This document shows, piece by piece, positions 35,826-44,083 of a stretch of DNA of 44,635 nucleotides. Made by a program: the position numbers and the translations under genes. The notes under the pieces were generated by a model. It was given only the letters and a program-made list of their open reading frames with translations, did not search any database and was not told where the DNA came from. Within the stretch, counting starts at the first letter, position 1, and every line of letters begins with the position of its first letter. The DNA lies in contig NZ_WEGJ01000045.1 of NCBI RefSeq assembly GCF_009604385.1, positions 1-44,635 of the forward strand, read 5' to 3'. The stretch comes from Streptomyces smaragdinus (GTDB lineage: Bacteria; Actinomycetota; Actinomycetes; Streptomycetales; Streptomycetaceae).

Positions 35826-36718
35826 GCGTGACGACCGCCGGCTCCCGGATCCCCCGGGCGGAGGGAGGCGGCACGAACCGTCGCGGCGACGCGGGCAAGC
35901 CGGACACGTGGGGCAGCCCCGTCACCTACTTCGTCTCGCTGATGCTCATCGGCGCCTGCGTCGCGCCGGTGATCTACATCGTCATCGGCGGATTCCGTAC
36001 CAACTCGCAGATCACCACAAGCCCGGCCGGGCTGCCCGACCCGTGGGTCGTGAGCAACTACACCGACGTCCTGCGGTCGAGCCAGTTCTGGGGACAGTTC
36101 GCCAACTCCGTGATGGTCGCGCTGGCGAGCACCCTCGGCATCGTGGTCCTCGGCCTGATGGTGAGCTTCGTGATCGCCCGCTACGACTTCAGGCTCAAGG
36201 GCGCCATGTACTCGCTCTTCGCGGCCGGCCTGATGTTCCCGCTGGTCATCGCGATCACGCCGCTGTACATCATCGTCAAGGAACTCGGGCTGCACGACAA
36301 CCTGCTCGGAGTGATCATCCCGCAGATCGCGTTCGGCCTGCCGACGACCGTCATCATCCTGGTGCCGTTCCTGCGGGCCATCCCCAACGAGATCGAGGAG
36401 GCCGCCGCGATCGACGGCACGAGCCGGCTCGGGTTCTTCTTCCGGATGGTGATCCCGCTGTCGCTGCCCGGCGTCGTGACCGTCTCCATCCTCGCCTTCA
36501 TCGGCAGCTGGAACAACTACGTGCTGCCCCTGTACATCCTCAACTCGACCGCGAACTACACCCTGCCGCTCGGCGTCCAGGCGTTCGCCTCGCAATGGTC
36601 CACGGACACCGCGAAGGTCCTCGCGTTCACCTCACTCGCCATGCTGCCCGCCCTGATCTTCTTCGCGGTCTTCGAGAAGCGGATCGTCGGCGGCCTCACC
36701 GGCGCCGTGAAGGGCTGA
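35822..36718 (+). CDS. Sugar ABC transporter permease, MalG type
   Basis: The 298-residue protein has six membrane helices, with a short polar N-terminus (about 1-32) and the EAA loop EIEEAAAIDGTSRLGFFFRMVIPLSLPG. It pairs with the MalF-type permease to form the transmembrane channel. Its start overlaps the previous stop (ATGA), so the two are coupled. A strong hairpin follows before the GH51 gene. Confidence 0.94.
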   Translation: MSVTTAGSRIPRAEGGGTNRRGDAGKPDTWGSPVTYFVSLMLIGACVAPVIYIVIGGFRTNSQITTSPAGLPDPWVVSNYTDVLRSSQFWGQFANSVMVALASTLGIVVLGLMVSFVIARYDFRLKGAMYSLFAAGLMFPLVIAITPLYIIVKELGLHDNLLGVIIPQIAFGLPTTVIILVPFLRAIPNEIEEAAAIDGTSRLGFFFRMVIPLSLPGVVTVSILAFIGSWNNYVLPLYILNSTANYTLPLGVQAFASQWSTDTAKVLAFTSLAMLPALIFFAVFEKRIVGGLTGAVKG

Positions 36719-36738
36719 ACCCCCACCCCGGGCCTGCG

Positions 36739-36767
36739 CCTGCCCCCGCCGGCCCGGCGGGGGCAGG
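36739..36767 (+). terminator. Intra-operon hairpin between permease and GH51 genes
   Basis: A perfect 13-bp GC stem (36739-36751 with 36755-36767, 3-nt loop) begins 21 nt after the permease stop and lies 60 nt before the GH51 start. It may be a partial terminator or a processing/stability element. Confidence 0.6.
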
Positions 36768-36826
36768 CCACTGACCGGCACCTCCCCCCACGACGCGCTA
36801 CGCGCCCCGGAGAAAGGACCACGTAA

Positions 36827-38338
36827 TTGCCCCGCGTCCGCATCGAGCTCGACCGGCAGGCCGTCATCGCTCCCGTCCGGCGCCGCACCTTCGGCTCGTT
36901 CGTCGAGCACCTCGGCCGCTGCGTGTACACCGGGCTCTACGAACCGGAGCACCCCAGCGCGAACGGCGAAGGCTTCCGCATGGACGTCGTCGAGCTCGTC
37001 AGGGAGCTCGGCAGCACGACCATCCGCTACCCGGGCGGCAACTTCGTCTCCGGCTTCCGCTGGGAGGACTCGGTCGGCCCCCGCGAGAAGCGCCCGGTGC
37101 GCCGCGATCTCGCCTGGCACTCCATCGAGACCAACCAGTTCGGTCTCGACGAGTTCGCCCGGTGGCTCAAGCTCACCGGCTCCGAGATGATGCTCGCGGT
37201 GAACATCGCCACCCGGGGCATCCTGCCCGCCCTGGACCTCCTCGAGTACGCCAACCACCCCTCCGGCACCACGCTGTCGGACCTGCGCGTCGCCAACGGC
37301 ACACCGGAACCGCACAACGTGCGCATGTGGTGCCTCGGCAACGAGATGGACGGCCCCTGGCAGACCGGCTTCATGACGGCGGACGACTACGGCAAGATCG
37401 CCGCCCGCACCGCGGCGGCCATGAAGACGGCCGACAAGGACCTCGAACTCGTCGTCTGCGGCTCCTCCGGCTCCAGCATGCCGACCTTCGGCGACTGGGA
37501 GCGCACCGTACTCGAGCACGCGTACGAGCACATCGACTACATCTCGTGCCACGCCTACTACCAGGAGCACGACGGCGACCTCGGCTCCTTCCTCGCCTCG
37601 TCGGTCGACATGGACTACTTCATCGACACCGTCGTCGCGACCGCCGACCACGTGGGGCACAAGAAGCGCTCCAACAAGAAGATCAACATCTCCTTCGACG
37701 AGTGGAACATCTGGTACCTCGAGGAGCACAAGGCGTCCCAGGAGGTCAACGACGAGTGGCGGCACGCACCCCGGCAACTCGAGGACAAGTACTCGGTCGC
37801 GGACGCGGTCGTCGTCGGCAGCCTGCTGATGACCCTCCTCAAGCGCGGCGACCGCGTCACCTCGGCGTCGCTCGCGCAGCTCGTCAACGTGATCGCGCCG
37901 ATCATGACCGAACCCGGCGGCCCGGCCTGGCGGCAGACCACCTTCTACCCCTTCTCGATCACCAGCCGGCTCGCGTCCGGTGAGGTGATCCGCCCCGTGA
38001 TCGAGACACCGGCCCGCGAGACCGCGCGGTACGGCGACGTGCCGGTCGTCGACGCCGTCGCCACCGTCGACGAGGACCACGCCGCGGTCTTCCTCGTCAA
38101 CCGTGACCTCACCGAATCCGCGCAGGTCACGATCGACGTACGCGACCTCGGACTGTCCCGCGTCACCGAGGCGGTCACGCTCGCCGACCCCGACGTGTAC
38201 GCGAAGAACACCCTCGCCGAACAGAACCGGGTGACCCCCTCGGCGAACAAGAGCGCGACCCTCGCCGACGGCGTGCTCACCGTCGAACTGCCCCCGGTGT
38301 CCTGGACGGCGATCGCCCTCGCGCGGCCGGGCGCGTGA
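36827..38338 (+). CDS. abfA: Alpha-N-arabinofuranosidase, GH51
   Basis: The 503-residue cytoplasmic enzyme has a (beta/alpha)8 barrel with acid/base Glu173 (CLGNEMDG) and nucleophile Glu292 (SFDEWNIW), and a C-terminal beta domain. It removes terminal arabinofuranose from arabinoxylan or arabinan oligomers. Its length equals that of characterised bacterial GH51 enzymes and it has no signal peptide. TTG 36827 is chosen with AAAGGA about 9 nt upstream. It follows the importer genes and is followed by a 14-bp terminator hairpin. Confidence 0.95.
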   Translation: MPRVRIELDRQAVIAPVRRRTFGSFVEHLGRCVYTGLYEPEHPSANGEGFRMDVVELVRELGSTTIRYPGGNFVSGFRWEDSVGPREKRPVRRDLAWHSIETNQFGLDEFARWLKLTGSEMMLAVNIATRGILPALDLLEYANHPSGTTLSDLRVANGTPEPHNVRMWCLGNEMDGPWQTGFMTADDYGKIAARTAAAMKTADKDLELVVCGSSGSSMPTFGDWERTVLEHAYEHIDYISCHAYYQEHDGDLGSFLASSVDMDYFIDTVVATADHVGHKKRSNKKINISFDEWNIWYLEEHKASQEVNDEWRHAPRQLEDKYSVADAVVVGSLLMTLLKRGDRVTSASLAQLVNVIAPIMTEPGGPAWRQTTFYPFSITSRLASGEVIRPVIETPARETARYGDVPVVDAVATVDEDHAAVFLVNRDLTESAQVTIDVRDLGLSRVTEAVTLADPDVYAKNTLAEQNRVTPSANKSATLADGVLTVELPPVSWTAIALARPGA

Positions 38339-38341
38339 GAC

Positions 38342-38379
38342 GCCCGGTGCCGCGGCCACGTCCCGCCGCGGCACCGGGC
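38342..38379 (+). terminator. 14-bp perfect hairpin terminator after GH51
   Basis: Arms 38342-38355 and 38366-38379 are fully complementary with a 10-nt loop, 3 nt after the GH51 stop. Expression of the next gene would need readthrough or its own promoter. Confidence 0.8.
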
Positions 38380-38451
38380 CGGCCCATGGCAGCGCGTACC
38401 GACCCGCCCCGTCCCGTACGGGGCACGGACCGGCACACCCGAGAGGAACAC

Positions 38452-40191
38452 ATGGTTGAGCCGAACCCGCCGTCACCGGTCCCTGAACGCCGTGAGGCCG
38501 CCTGCGTACTGCGCGACGGAACGCGGCTGCGGACGATCCTGCTGATCCCGCACGGGCCGGGACCGTGGCCCGCCCTGCTGACCCGCCACCCCTACGACGT
38601 GACCCGCGACGAACACGAGGGGATGCTCGACGCCGGGCGGCTCGTCGCCGCCGGATACCTCGTCGCGCTCCAGGACGTACGGGGACGCCACGGCTCCGAG
38701 GGCGTCTTTCGCCCCAGTACCCAGGAGACGGCCGACGGCGCCGACGCCGTGGCATGGCTGGCGGCGCTGCCCGAATGCACCGGCTCCGTCGGCATGTGGG
38801 GCGCGTCCTACGCGTCGGAGACCCAGTTCAGCGCCCTGCTGGGGGACGCCCCGGCGCTGCGGTCGATCGCCGCGGCCCTGAGCCCGGCGATGTCGGCGTT
38901 CGACGGATTCCGCTTCCGCGGCGGCGTACCGGAGATCGGCAGCACGCTGGCGTGGACGCACCACGCGATCGCCCCGGACCTGATCGCGCGCACCGCCTCA
39001 CCGGACGAACGGGACGCCGAACAGGCACGCCGGCAGGTGACCGAACGCGCCCTCGCCACCGGGGACGCCTACCGGGCCGGCGCGCTGCACACGGACTCCG
39101 GCGCCGAGGCCATCGTCCGGTGGGGGCTGGACCGGCTGCGCGACCCCTTCGGCGCCGAGAGCCACCGCGCCGGGAAGATCATCGGCCGCGTCGGCGCGAT
39201 CGACGTACCCGTGCTCCTGATCGGCGGATGGTTCGACGTCTTCCTCGGGTCGACCCTGGAGATCCACCGCCGTCTGCTGCGCCGCGCCGAGGAGACCGGC
39301 GGGCCGGTGCCGCGGCTTCTCGTCGGCCCCTGGTCGCACGACAACCTGTCGGGCCGGATCGCCGGCGTGGATTTCGGCCCGTCCGCGTCCGCCGCTCACC
39401 GCGGCGACGGCGGCGACCTGACCGAACGCCATCTGCGCTGGTTCGACGCCACCCTGCGCGGCGGTACGCAGGACACACCACCGGTGCGCGTGTTCCTGAT
39501 GGGCGCCGACCGGTGGATCGAGCCGCCCCGCTTCCCGCCGCCGCACGCCCGGACGCTCGACCTGCACCTGGGCGCCGGCGGCTCCCTCACGCCGGACCCG
39601 TCCCCGCACCCCGGCGAACGACGGCTGACGAGCGATCCCGCGAACCCCGTCCCCACGTGCGGCGGCGCCGTCCTCCTCTTCGCGCCGTACGGGCCGGGCC
39701 CCGCCGACCAGCGCGCGATCGAGTCCCGGCCGGACGTGCTCTCGTGGCGCTCCGCGCCGCTCGCCGGACCCCTCACCGCGATGGGCGCGATCCACGCCGC
39801 CATCCACCTCACGACCACGGGAACGGACGCCGACCTGGTCGTCCGGCTCTGCGACGAGCACCCGGACGGCCGCAGCACCCTCGTCGCCGACGGCGTACGG
39901 CGGGCGTCGGCCCGGTTCACCGACCCGGTCACCGGCGAGGGCGAACGGCGGCCGGTCGTGCCGGGCGAGGAACTGGAGCTGACCGTGGACCTCTGGTCGA
40001 CGGCACACGTCTTCCGGTCCGGCCACCGGATACGGGTCGACCTGGCCCCGAGTTCCTCCCCCCGGTGGGACATCGGGGTGAACGCCCACGAGCCGGATGG
40101 TGTCCCCGCCCCGGCGGAACACACCATCCGGTACGGCACCGGAGCCCCGAGCCGACTCGTCCTGACGACGCTGCCGGACGTCCCGCACTGA
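38452..40191 (+). CDS. CocE/NonD family hydrolase
   Basis: The 579-residue protein has an alpha/beta-hydrolase domain of the CocE/X-Pro dipeptidyl-peptidase type: VALQDVRGRHGSEGVF, nucleophile Ser119 in MWGASYASE, PVLLIGGWFDVFLG with the acid, and a His in GPWSHDNLSG. A helical cap and a C-terminal jelly-roll (about 400-575, ending SSSPRWDIGVNAHEP) complete the family layout. Members hydrolyse esters, amides or X-Pro peptides. Placement after GH51 suggests an ester-removing role on plant oligomers, which is only an inference. AGAGGA lies about 5 nt before ATG 38452. Confidence 0.85.
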   Translation: MVEPNPPSPVPERREAACVLRDGTRLRTILLIPHGPGPWPALLTRHPYDVTRDEHEGMLDAGRLVAAGYLVALQDVRGRHGSEGVFRPSTQETADGADAVAWLAALPECTGSVGMWGASYASETQFSALLGDAPALRSIAAALSPAMSAFDGFRFRGGVPEIGSTLAWTHHAIAPDLIARTASPDERDAEQARRQVTERALATGDAYRAGALHTDSGAEAIVRWGLDRLRDPFGAESHRAGKIIGRVGAIDVPVLLIGGWFDVFLGSTLEIHRRLLRRAEETGGPVPRLLVGPWSHDNLSGRIAGVDFGPSASAAHRGDGGDLTERHLRWFDATLRGGTQDTPPVRVFLMGADRWIEPPRFPPPHARTLDLHLGAGGSLTPDPSPHPGERRLTSDPANPVPTCGGAVLLFAPYGPGPADQRAIESRPDVLSWRSAPLAGPLTAMGAIHAAIHLTTTGTDADLVVRLCDEHPDGRSTLVADGVRRASARFTDPVTGEGERRPVVPGEELELTVDLWSTAHVFRSGHRIRVDLAPSSSPRWDIGVNAHEPDGVPAPAEHTIRYGTGAPSRLVLTTLPDVPH

Positions 40192-40206
40192 GGCCGGCGC
40201 CCCGGG

Positions 40207-41265
40207 TCAGCCGCGCCGCCCCTCGGTCGCCGGAACGGGGCCGGTGGAGGCCCGGACGACGAGTTCGGTCGCCAGCTCCATCCGGGCGGCGGGCCGCACG
40301 CCGCCGTCCTCCCCGCGGGAGAGCTCGACCAGGAGCTTGACGGCCGTGGCGCCCAGCTCCGTACTGGGCTGCCGGACGGTCGTCAGCCCCGGGCTCATCA
40401 CCCGCGCCTCGGGCAGGTCATCGAAACCGATCACGCTCACGTCCTCGGGGATCCGCAGCCCCCGGGCGTTCAGCGCGTCGTACACGCCGAGCGCCATCTC
40501 GTCCGAGCAGGCGAAGATCCCCGTGATCCCCGGCTCGCGGTCGAGCAGGGCACGGGTCGCGGCCTCCGCCTTCACACCGTTCCAGCCGCCGTGGGTCACG
40601 GACACCGTTGCACCGCCGTCGGACGCCGTGTAGGCCGCCGCCCGGAAGCCGTCCACGCGCGCACGGCCGAACAGATGACGCGCGTGCCCGGCGACCACGC
40701 CCAGCCGCTTGTGGCCGAGGACCAGCAGATGCTCGGCGGCCGTACGCCCGCCGTCCCAGTTCGCCACGCCGATACTGGCCGCCCCCGTCGGCGGCGTGGT
40801 CATCGGATCGATCAGCACGACGGGGACGCCGGCCGCGTACAGCGCGTTGAACTGCGGCGAGGTCGGATCGACCAGCGCCCCGATGGTGCCCAGACCGCGT
40901 CGCCGCAGAAGCCGCGACACCCAGTCGCTGTCGGGGTCGGCGAGCGTCAGCACGACGTCCAGCCCCGCGGCCGCCGCCTCACGCCCGACGCCGGCCGTCA
41001 CCAGGTTCGCCCACGACCCCTCGTAGTGGGTGACCACGAGATCGAGCACGTGGGACCGGCCGGTCTCGTCAGGAACCTGGTCGATCTTGGCCCCGCCCCG
41101 GCGCGTGTAGCCCACGGCCCGCACGGCGGCCATGACCTTCGCCCGCGTCTCGGCCGACACATCCGTTCCGCCGCGCAGCACCTTGGACACGGTGGGCACG
41201 CTCGTACCGGCGGTCTCGGCGACCAAGGACAGTGTCGGCCGGGTGCCGGCGGGTCGGGGGGACAT
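40207..41265 (-). CDS. LacI family transcriptional regulator
   Basis: The 352-residue protein has a LacI helix-turn-helix at about residues 12-60 (LSLVAETAGTSVPTVSKVLRGGTDVSAETRAKVMAAVRAVGYTRR) and a sugar-binding effector domain at about 75-335 (IFACSDEMALGVYDALNARGLRIPEDVSVIGFDD). It is likely the repressor of the surrounding arabinoxylan genes, responding to a pentose oligomer. No ribosome site is visible; TAGCCT on the minus strand lies 6 nt before ATG 41265, so the message may be leaderless. The 131-bp gap to the GH43 gene holds GC-rich hairpins. Confidence 0.93.
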   Translation of the reverse strand: MSPRPAGTRPTLSLVAETAGTSVPTVSKVLRGGTDVSAETRAKVMAAVRAVGYTRRGGAKIDQVPDETGRSHVLDLVVTHYEGSWANLVTAGVGREAAAAGLDVVLTLADPDSDWVSRLLRRRGLGTIGALVDPTSPQFNALYAAGVPVVLIDPMTTPPTGAASIGVANWDGGRTAAEHLLVLGHKRLGVVAGHARHLFGRARVDGFRAAAYTASDGGATVSVTHGGWNGVKAEAATRALLDREPGITGIFACSDEMALGVYDALNARGLRIPEDVSVIGFDDLPEARVMSPGLTTVRQPSTELGATAVKLLVELSRGEDGGVRPAARMELATELVVRASTGPVPATEGRRG

Positions 41266-41396
41266 GGGGAAAGGCTATCCAGCGCGGGAAGCGCCCGGGA
41301 CCACGGGGCGCCGGCGGAGCCGTCCCGGCGCCTCGGTTCCCGGGCCTCCGGGCCTTCGGCACTTCGGGACCGATGTCCTCCGGGCTCCGGGTTGCC

Positions 41397-42926
41397 TCAG
41401 GCCGTCGGCGCCGGGACGTACTCGTACCAGTCGAACGCGACCCTGCCCTCGACGGCGTACATGCCGATGACCCGGCCCGTGAAGCCGCAGGCCACCTCCG
41501 TGGACAGATACCGTCCGTCCAGCTCGGCGAGCAGCCGGCCCTCCGGGGCGCCGGGATCACCCAGCCAGAACGCGACGGTGTCCGGTCCGGTGGTCCCGCC
41601 GTCCGTCAGCTCGGGCGACGCGGGGACGAGGCCGGAGGTCCGCATCGCCACTGTCAGGGCCAGCGGGCCCGGCGGCACCCCCACCGAGGCCATCACCTGA
41701 CGCACCGGGCCGATCCGCGCGACGACCTCGGCCTTCCCGCCGCCCACCTGCACGTCGTAGTGATGGGCCTCGTCGTACCGCACGCTCAGACCGCCGCGCC
41801 CCGTACCCGGGTCGATCAGCGCCGTCACACGGCAGTCGTGGTGCTGCTGGCGGCGGCCGACCGAGGTGTACCCGGGACGGTCGAGCGAGGGTCCGGTGGC
41901 GGTGAGCGTCAGCCAGCCCGGACGCTCGGTCAGCGACCAGGAGCCGTCGGGCCGCGCGAACGGGGAGATCCACCGCGGCGCGAGGACGGACCCGTCGAAG
42001 TCGTCGCGCGCCGGCGGCTCCGGGAACGGGTGCCAGGCACCGCCCGGCGCCGGATGGCTCTCGGGCACGGGCGCGACGACCGGCCAGCCGTCCTCGTCCC
42101 ACCGCACCGGGGTGAGGAACGTCTCCCGGCCGAGCACGTGCACATCGGGCGTAAAACCGCGCGGACGGACCCCGAGCAGCACCATCCACCAACTGCCGTC
42201 CACCGCCTGCACGAGATCCGCGTGACCGGTGTTCTGGATCGGGCGGGCCGTACCGCTGTGCGACAGCAGGGGATTGCCGGGCGCCCCCTCCCACGGCCCG
42301 CGCGGCGAGCGGGACCGGGCGACGGACACGCTGTGCCCGCGCTCGGTGCCGCCCTCGGCGATCAGCAGGTACCACCACTCCCCGACGCGGTAGAGGTGCG
42401 GCGCCTCGGGAAACTTCAGACCGCTGCCCGACCAGGTGGGGAAGGGCCCCTCCAGCACCCTCCCTTTCGCCGGGTCGATCCTGGCCAGGTTGACGCCGCC
42501 CGCGGGCCCGGAGAAGGCGCACCAGCAGGTGCCGTCCTCGTCCCACGCGAGGTCGGGATCGATGCCCTCCAGATCGATCCACACCGGATCGCTCCACGGC
42601 CCCTCCGGCCGCTCGGCGGTGACGACGAAGTTCCCGCCACCGTCGATGTTGGTGTTGATCACCCAGAAACGCCCGCCGTGATGCCGGATGGTGGGTGCGT
42701 AGAGCCCCCCGGACGCCTTGGCCCCCGGCAGGGGCAGCGGCAACTGCGCGGGCCGGTCCAGCACGTTGCCGATCTGCTCCCAGTGCACGAGATCCCGGCT
42801 GTGGAAGACGGGCAGCCCGGGGAAGTACTCGAAACTGGAGCACACGAGATAGAAGTCGTCCCCGACCCGGCAGACACTCGGATCGGGGTGAAACCCACTG
42901 ATCACAGGGTTTTGGTACGTATGCAC
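41397..42926 (-). CDS. Glycoside hydrolase family 43 beta-xylosidase/arabinofuranosidase
   Basis: The 509-residue enzyme has a five-bladed beta-propeller at about residues 5-310 with the GH43 triad: Asp in FHPDPSVC, Asp in GIDPDLAWDEDG and Glu in FPEAPHLY. A C-terminal concanavalin-like domain (about 325-500) is typical of GH43 beta-xylosidases. There is no signal peptide, so it probably acts on imported oligomers. GTG 42926 follows GAAGGGA by 9 nt. The stretch between ribosome site and start contains ACACGCCTGT, also present in the importer promoter. Confidence 0.92.
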   Translation of the reverse strand: MHTYQNPVISGFHPDPSVCRVGDDFYLVCSSFEYFPGLPVFHSRDLVHWEQIGNVLDRPAQLPLPLPGAKASGGLYAPTIRHHGGRFWVINTNIDGGGNFVVTAERPEGPWSDPVWIDLEGIDPDLAWDEDGTCWCAFSGPAGGVNLARIDPAKGRVLEGPFPTWSGSGLKFPEAPHLYRVGEWWYLLIAEGGTERGHSVSVARSRSPRGPWEGAPGNPLLSHSGTARPIQNTGHADLVQAVDGSWWMVLLGVRPRGFTPDVHVLGRETFLTPVRWDEDGWPVVAPVPESHPAPGGAWHPFPEPPARDDFDGSVLAPRWISPFARPDGSWSLTERPGWLTLTATGPSLDRPGYTSVGRRQQHHDCRVTALIDPGTGRGGLSVRYDEAHHYDVQVGGGKAEVVARIGPVRQVMASVGVPPGPLALTVAMRTSGLVPASPELTDGGTTGPDTVAFWLGDPGAPEGRLLAELDGRYLSTEVACGFTGRVIGMYAVEGRVAFDWYEYVPAPTA

Positions 42927-43024
42927 AGGCGTGTATCCCTTCGAACCGACGGACTGTGCGGGGCGTGGTGGGACCATCATCCACACCCACCCGCTCCGGC
43001 GAACCCGTCGAGCCGGAGGACATC

Positions 43025-43146
43025 GGTGCCGTGGCAGAGTGGCCCATTGCGCTCGTCGTGCCCGAGGCCCCGGGCACGACGACTGGACGACGGGAGAGCA
43101 GGCTCTGCTCCGGATCGTCCCGCGGGTTCGAATTCCGTCGGCACCG
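43025..43146 (+). ncRNA. tRNA-like RNA with abnormal anticodon region
   Basis: The ends form a perfect 7-bp acceptor stem (43025-43031 with 43139-43145). T at position 8, a 4-bp D stem (43034-43037 with 43047-43050) and D loop AGTGGCCCA follow tRNA rules, as does a T arm (43122-43138) with loop TTCGAAT. In the anticodon position is a 12-bp stem (43053-43064 with 43071-43082) with loop AGGCCC, which lacks U33 and a 7-nt loop. A long variable-arm hairpin follows (43085-43120: GGACGA/TCGTCC and GAGCAG/CTGCTC). The D arm resembles class II serine tRNAs. Decoding is unlikely; a tRNA mimic, degenerate tRNA or attachment-site relic is possible. No CCA is encoded. Confidence 0.55.
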
Positions 43147-43163
43147 CGGCCGCACAAGAATGA

Positions 43164-43502
43164 GAGCGGACAACGCAAGATCCCTGTAGGCGGACATGCT
43201 CGCCCGCACGCTATCTGACCAGCGGCTACGCACCCCCCGACCCGGCCCCCCCGACGCCGTCCACGCAGCGCCTGCTCACCGCGTGCCTGGACTTCATCAC
43301 CACACCGCTGCACGAGGACATGCGCGACCGCGACCCGGCGGCACTGACCCGCCTGCGCGCCCTGGACGCCGCACTGCGCGACCAGCAGGAGGACCGCCAC
43401 CGGGCGGCGGCGCTGCGGGTCCCCGCCCCGGTCCTGTCCCCGTCCGGACCGCCGCCCTCTCCCCGCTCGTCTCCCACCGGTCCAGGCTTCCGCCTCCGGT
43501 GA
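43164..43502 (+). pseudogene. Start-less gene fragment beside the tRNA-like RNA
   Basis: From about 43200 the frame has strongly GC-rich third positions and protein-like composition (RYLTSGYAPPDP, then LLTACLDFITTPLHEDMRDRDPAALTRLRALDAALRDQQEDRHRA), ending in a Pro/Ser-rich tail and stop at 43500-43502. No ATG, GTG or TTG start precedes the conserved part; only an internal ATG at 43320 exists. It looks like the 3' end of a gene whose 5' part was lost near the tRNA-like element. The family is not recognised. Confidence 0.4.
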
Positions 43503-43708
43503 ACACGGCGCTGACGGACGGCGGATGAGGGCGAGCCCCCACGAGGTCCGTGGGATGCCGGGGCGAACGGACGGGTGCCGGGGATCCGGCCGGCAGAGCG
43601 TGGGATGGGCGCGGCGCCGATGATCCTCGCCGCGTCCGGGACGAACGCCGGCCGGACCGATCGCCGTATCTCCGACCACACGACCGGCGACCCCCATCGG
43701 TGCCGCCG

Positions 43709-44083
43709 CTACGCGATGCCGCCGCCGCGCAGTTGCCGGGTGATGTCGCGGGCGAGTGCCACGGCGTTTTCCTTGTACCAGCCGATCCGGGTGTGGAAGT
43801 CCTCCTCCGTGTAGAGCTCGGTCACCGCGAAGATCAGGGTGGCGTAGACCGTGTGGAGTTCGCCGGGAGTGAGGGTCCACGCCGTTTCACCGGACTGGGG
43901 GGAGAGCCGGGCCGCGAGGGTGGCGAGGGGTTGCCGGCCGCTGCCGGTGTACACGATCGCCTCCTCCTCGTCCGAGTCGCGGGCGAAGACCAGACATTCG
44001 TACACCATGGCCTGCTGCTGACGGGAGAGACGCAGGCGGTAGTGGCCGTCGTCGGTGCGTTCCATGGAAAATCGCGCTCTCAC
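43709..44083 (-). CDS. Candidate immunity protein for the Rhs toxin tip
   Basis: The 124-residue acidic protein has a predicted helix-rich fold (LRLSRQQQAMVYECLVFARD; GELHTVYATLIFAVTELY) and no signal or membrane segment. I do not recognise its family. GTG 44083 overlaps the toxin stop by GTGA, so the two are translationally coupled; ATG 44065 is an alternative. The position directly after an Rhs C-terminal toxin domain and the coupling are the usual marks of an immunity gene. The function is inferred from context. Confidence 0.6.
   Translation of the reverse strand: MRARFSMERTDDGHYRLRLSRQQQAMVYECLVFARDSDEEEAIVYTGSGRQPLATLAARLSPQSGETAWTLTPGELHTVYATLIFAVTELYTEEDFHTRIGWYKENAVALARDITRQLRGGGIA

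Noticed and set aside
43025..43146. Functional serine or histidine tRNA reading of the tRNA-like element
   Set aside because: A 4-bp/7-nt alternative anticodon arm (43052-43066) would place GTG as anticodon but has C33 instead of U33 and is far less stable than the 12-bp stem.
43196..43528. 110-codon frame starting ATG 43196
   Set aside because: Its Pro/Arg/His-rich product is a frame-shifted shadow of the better coding frame ending at 43502.
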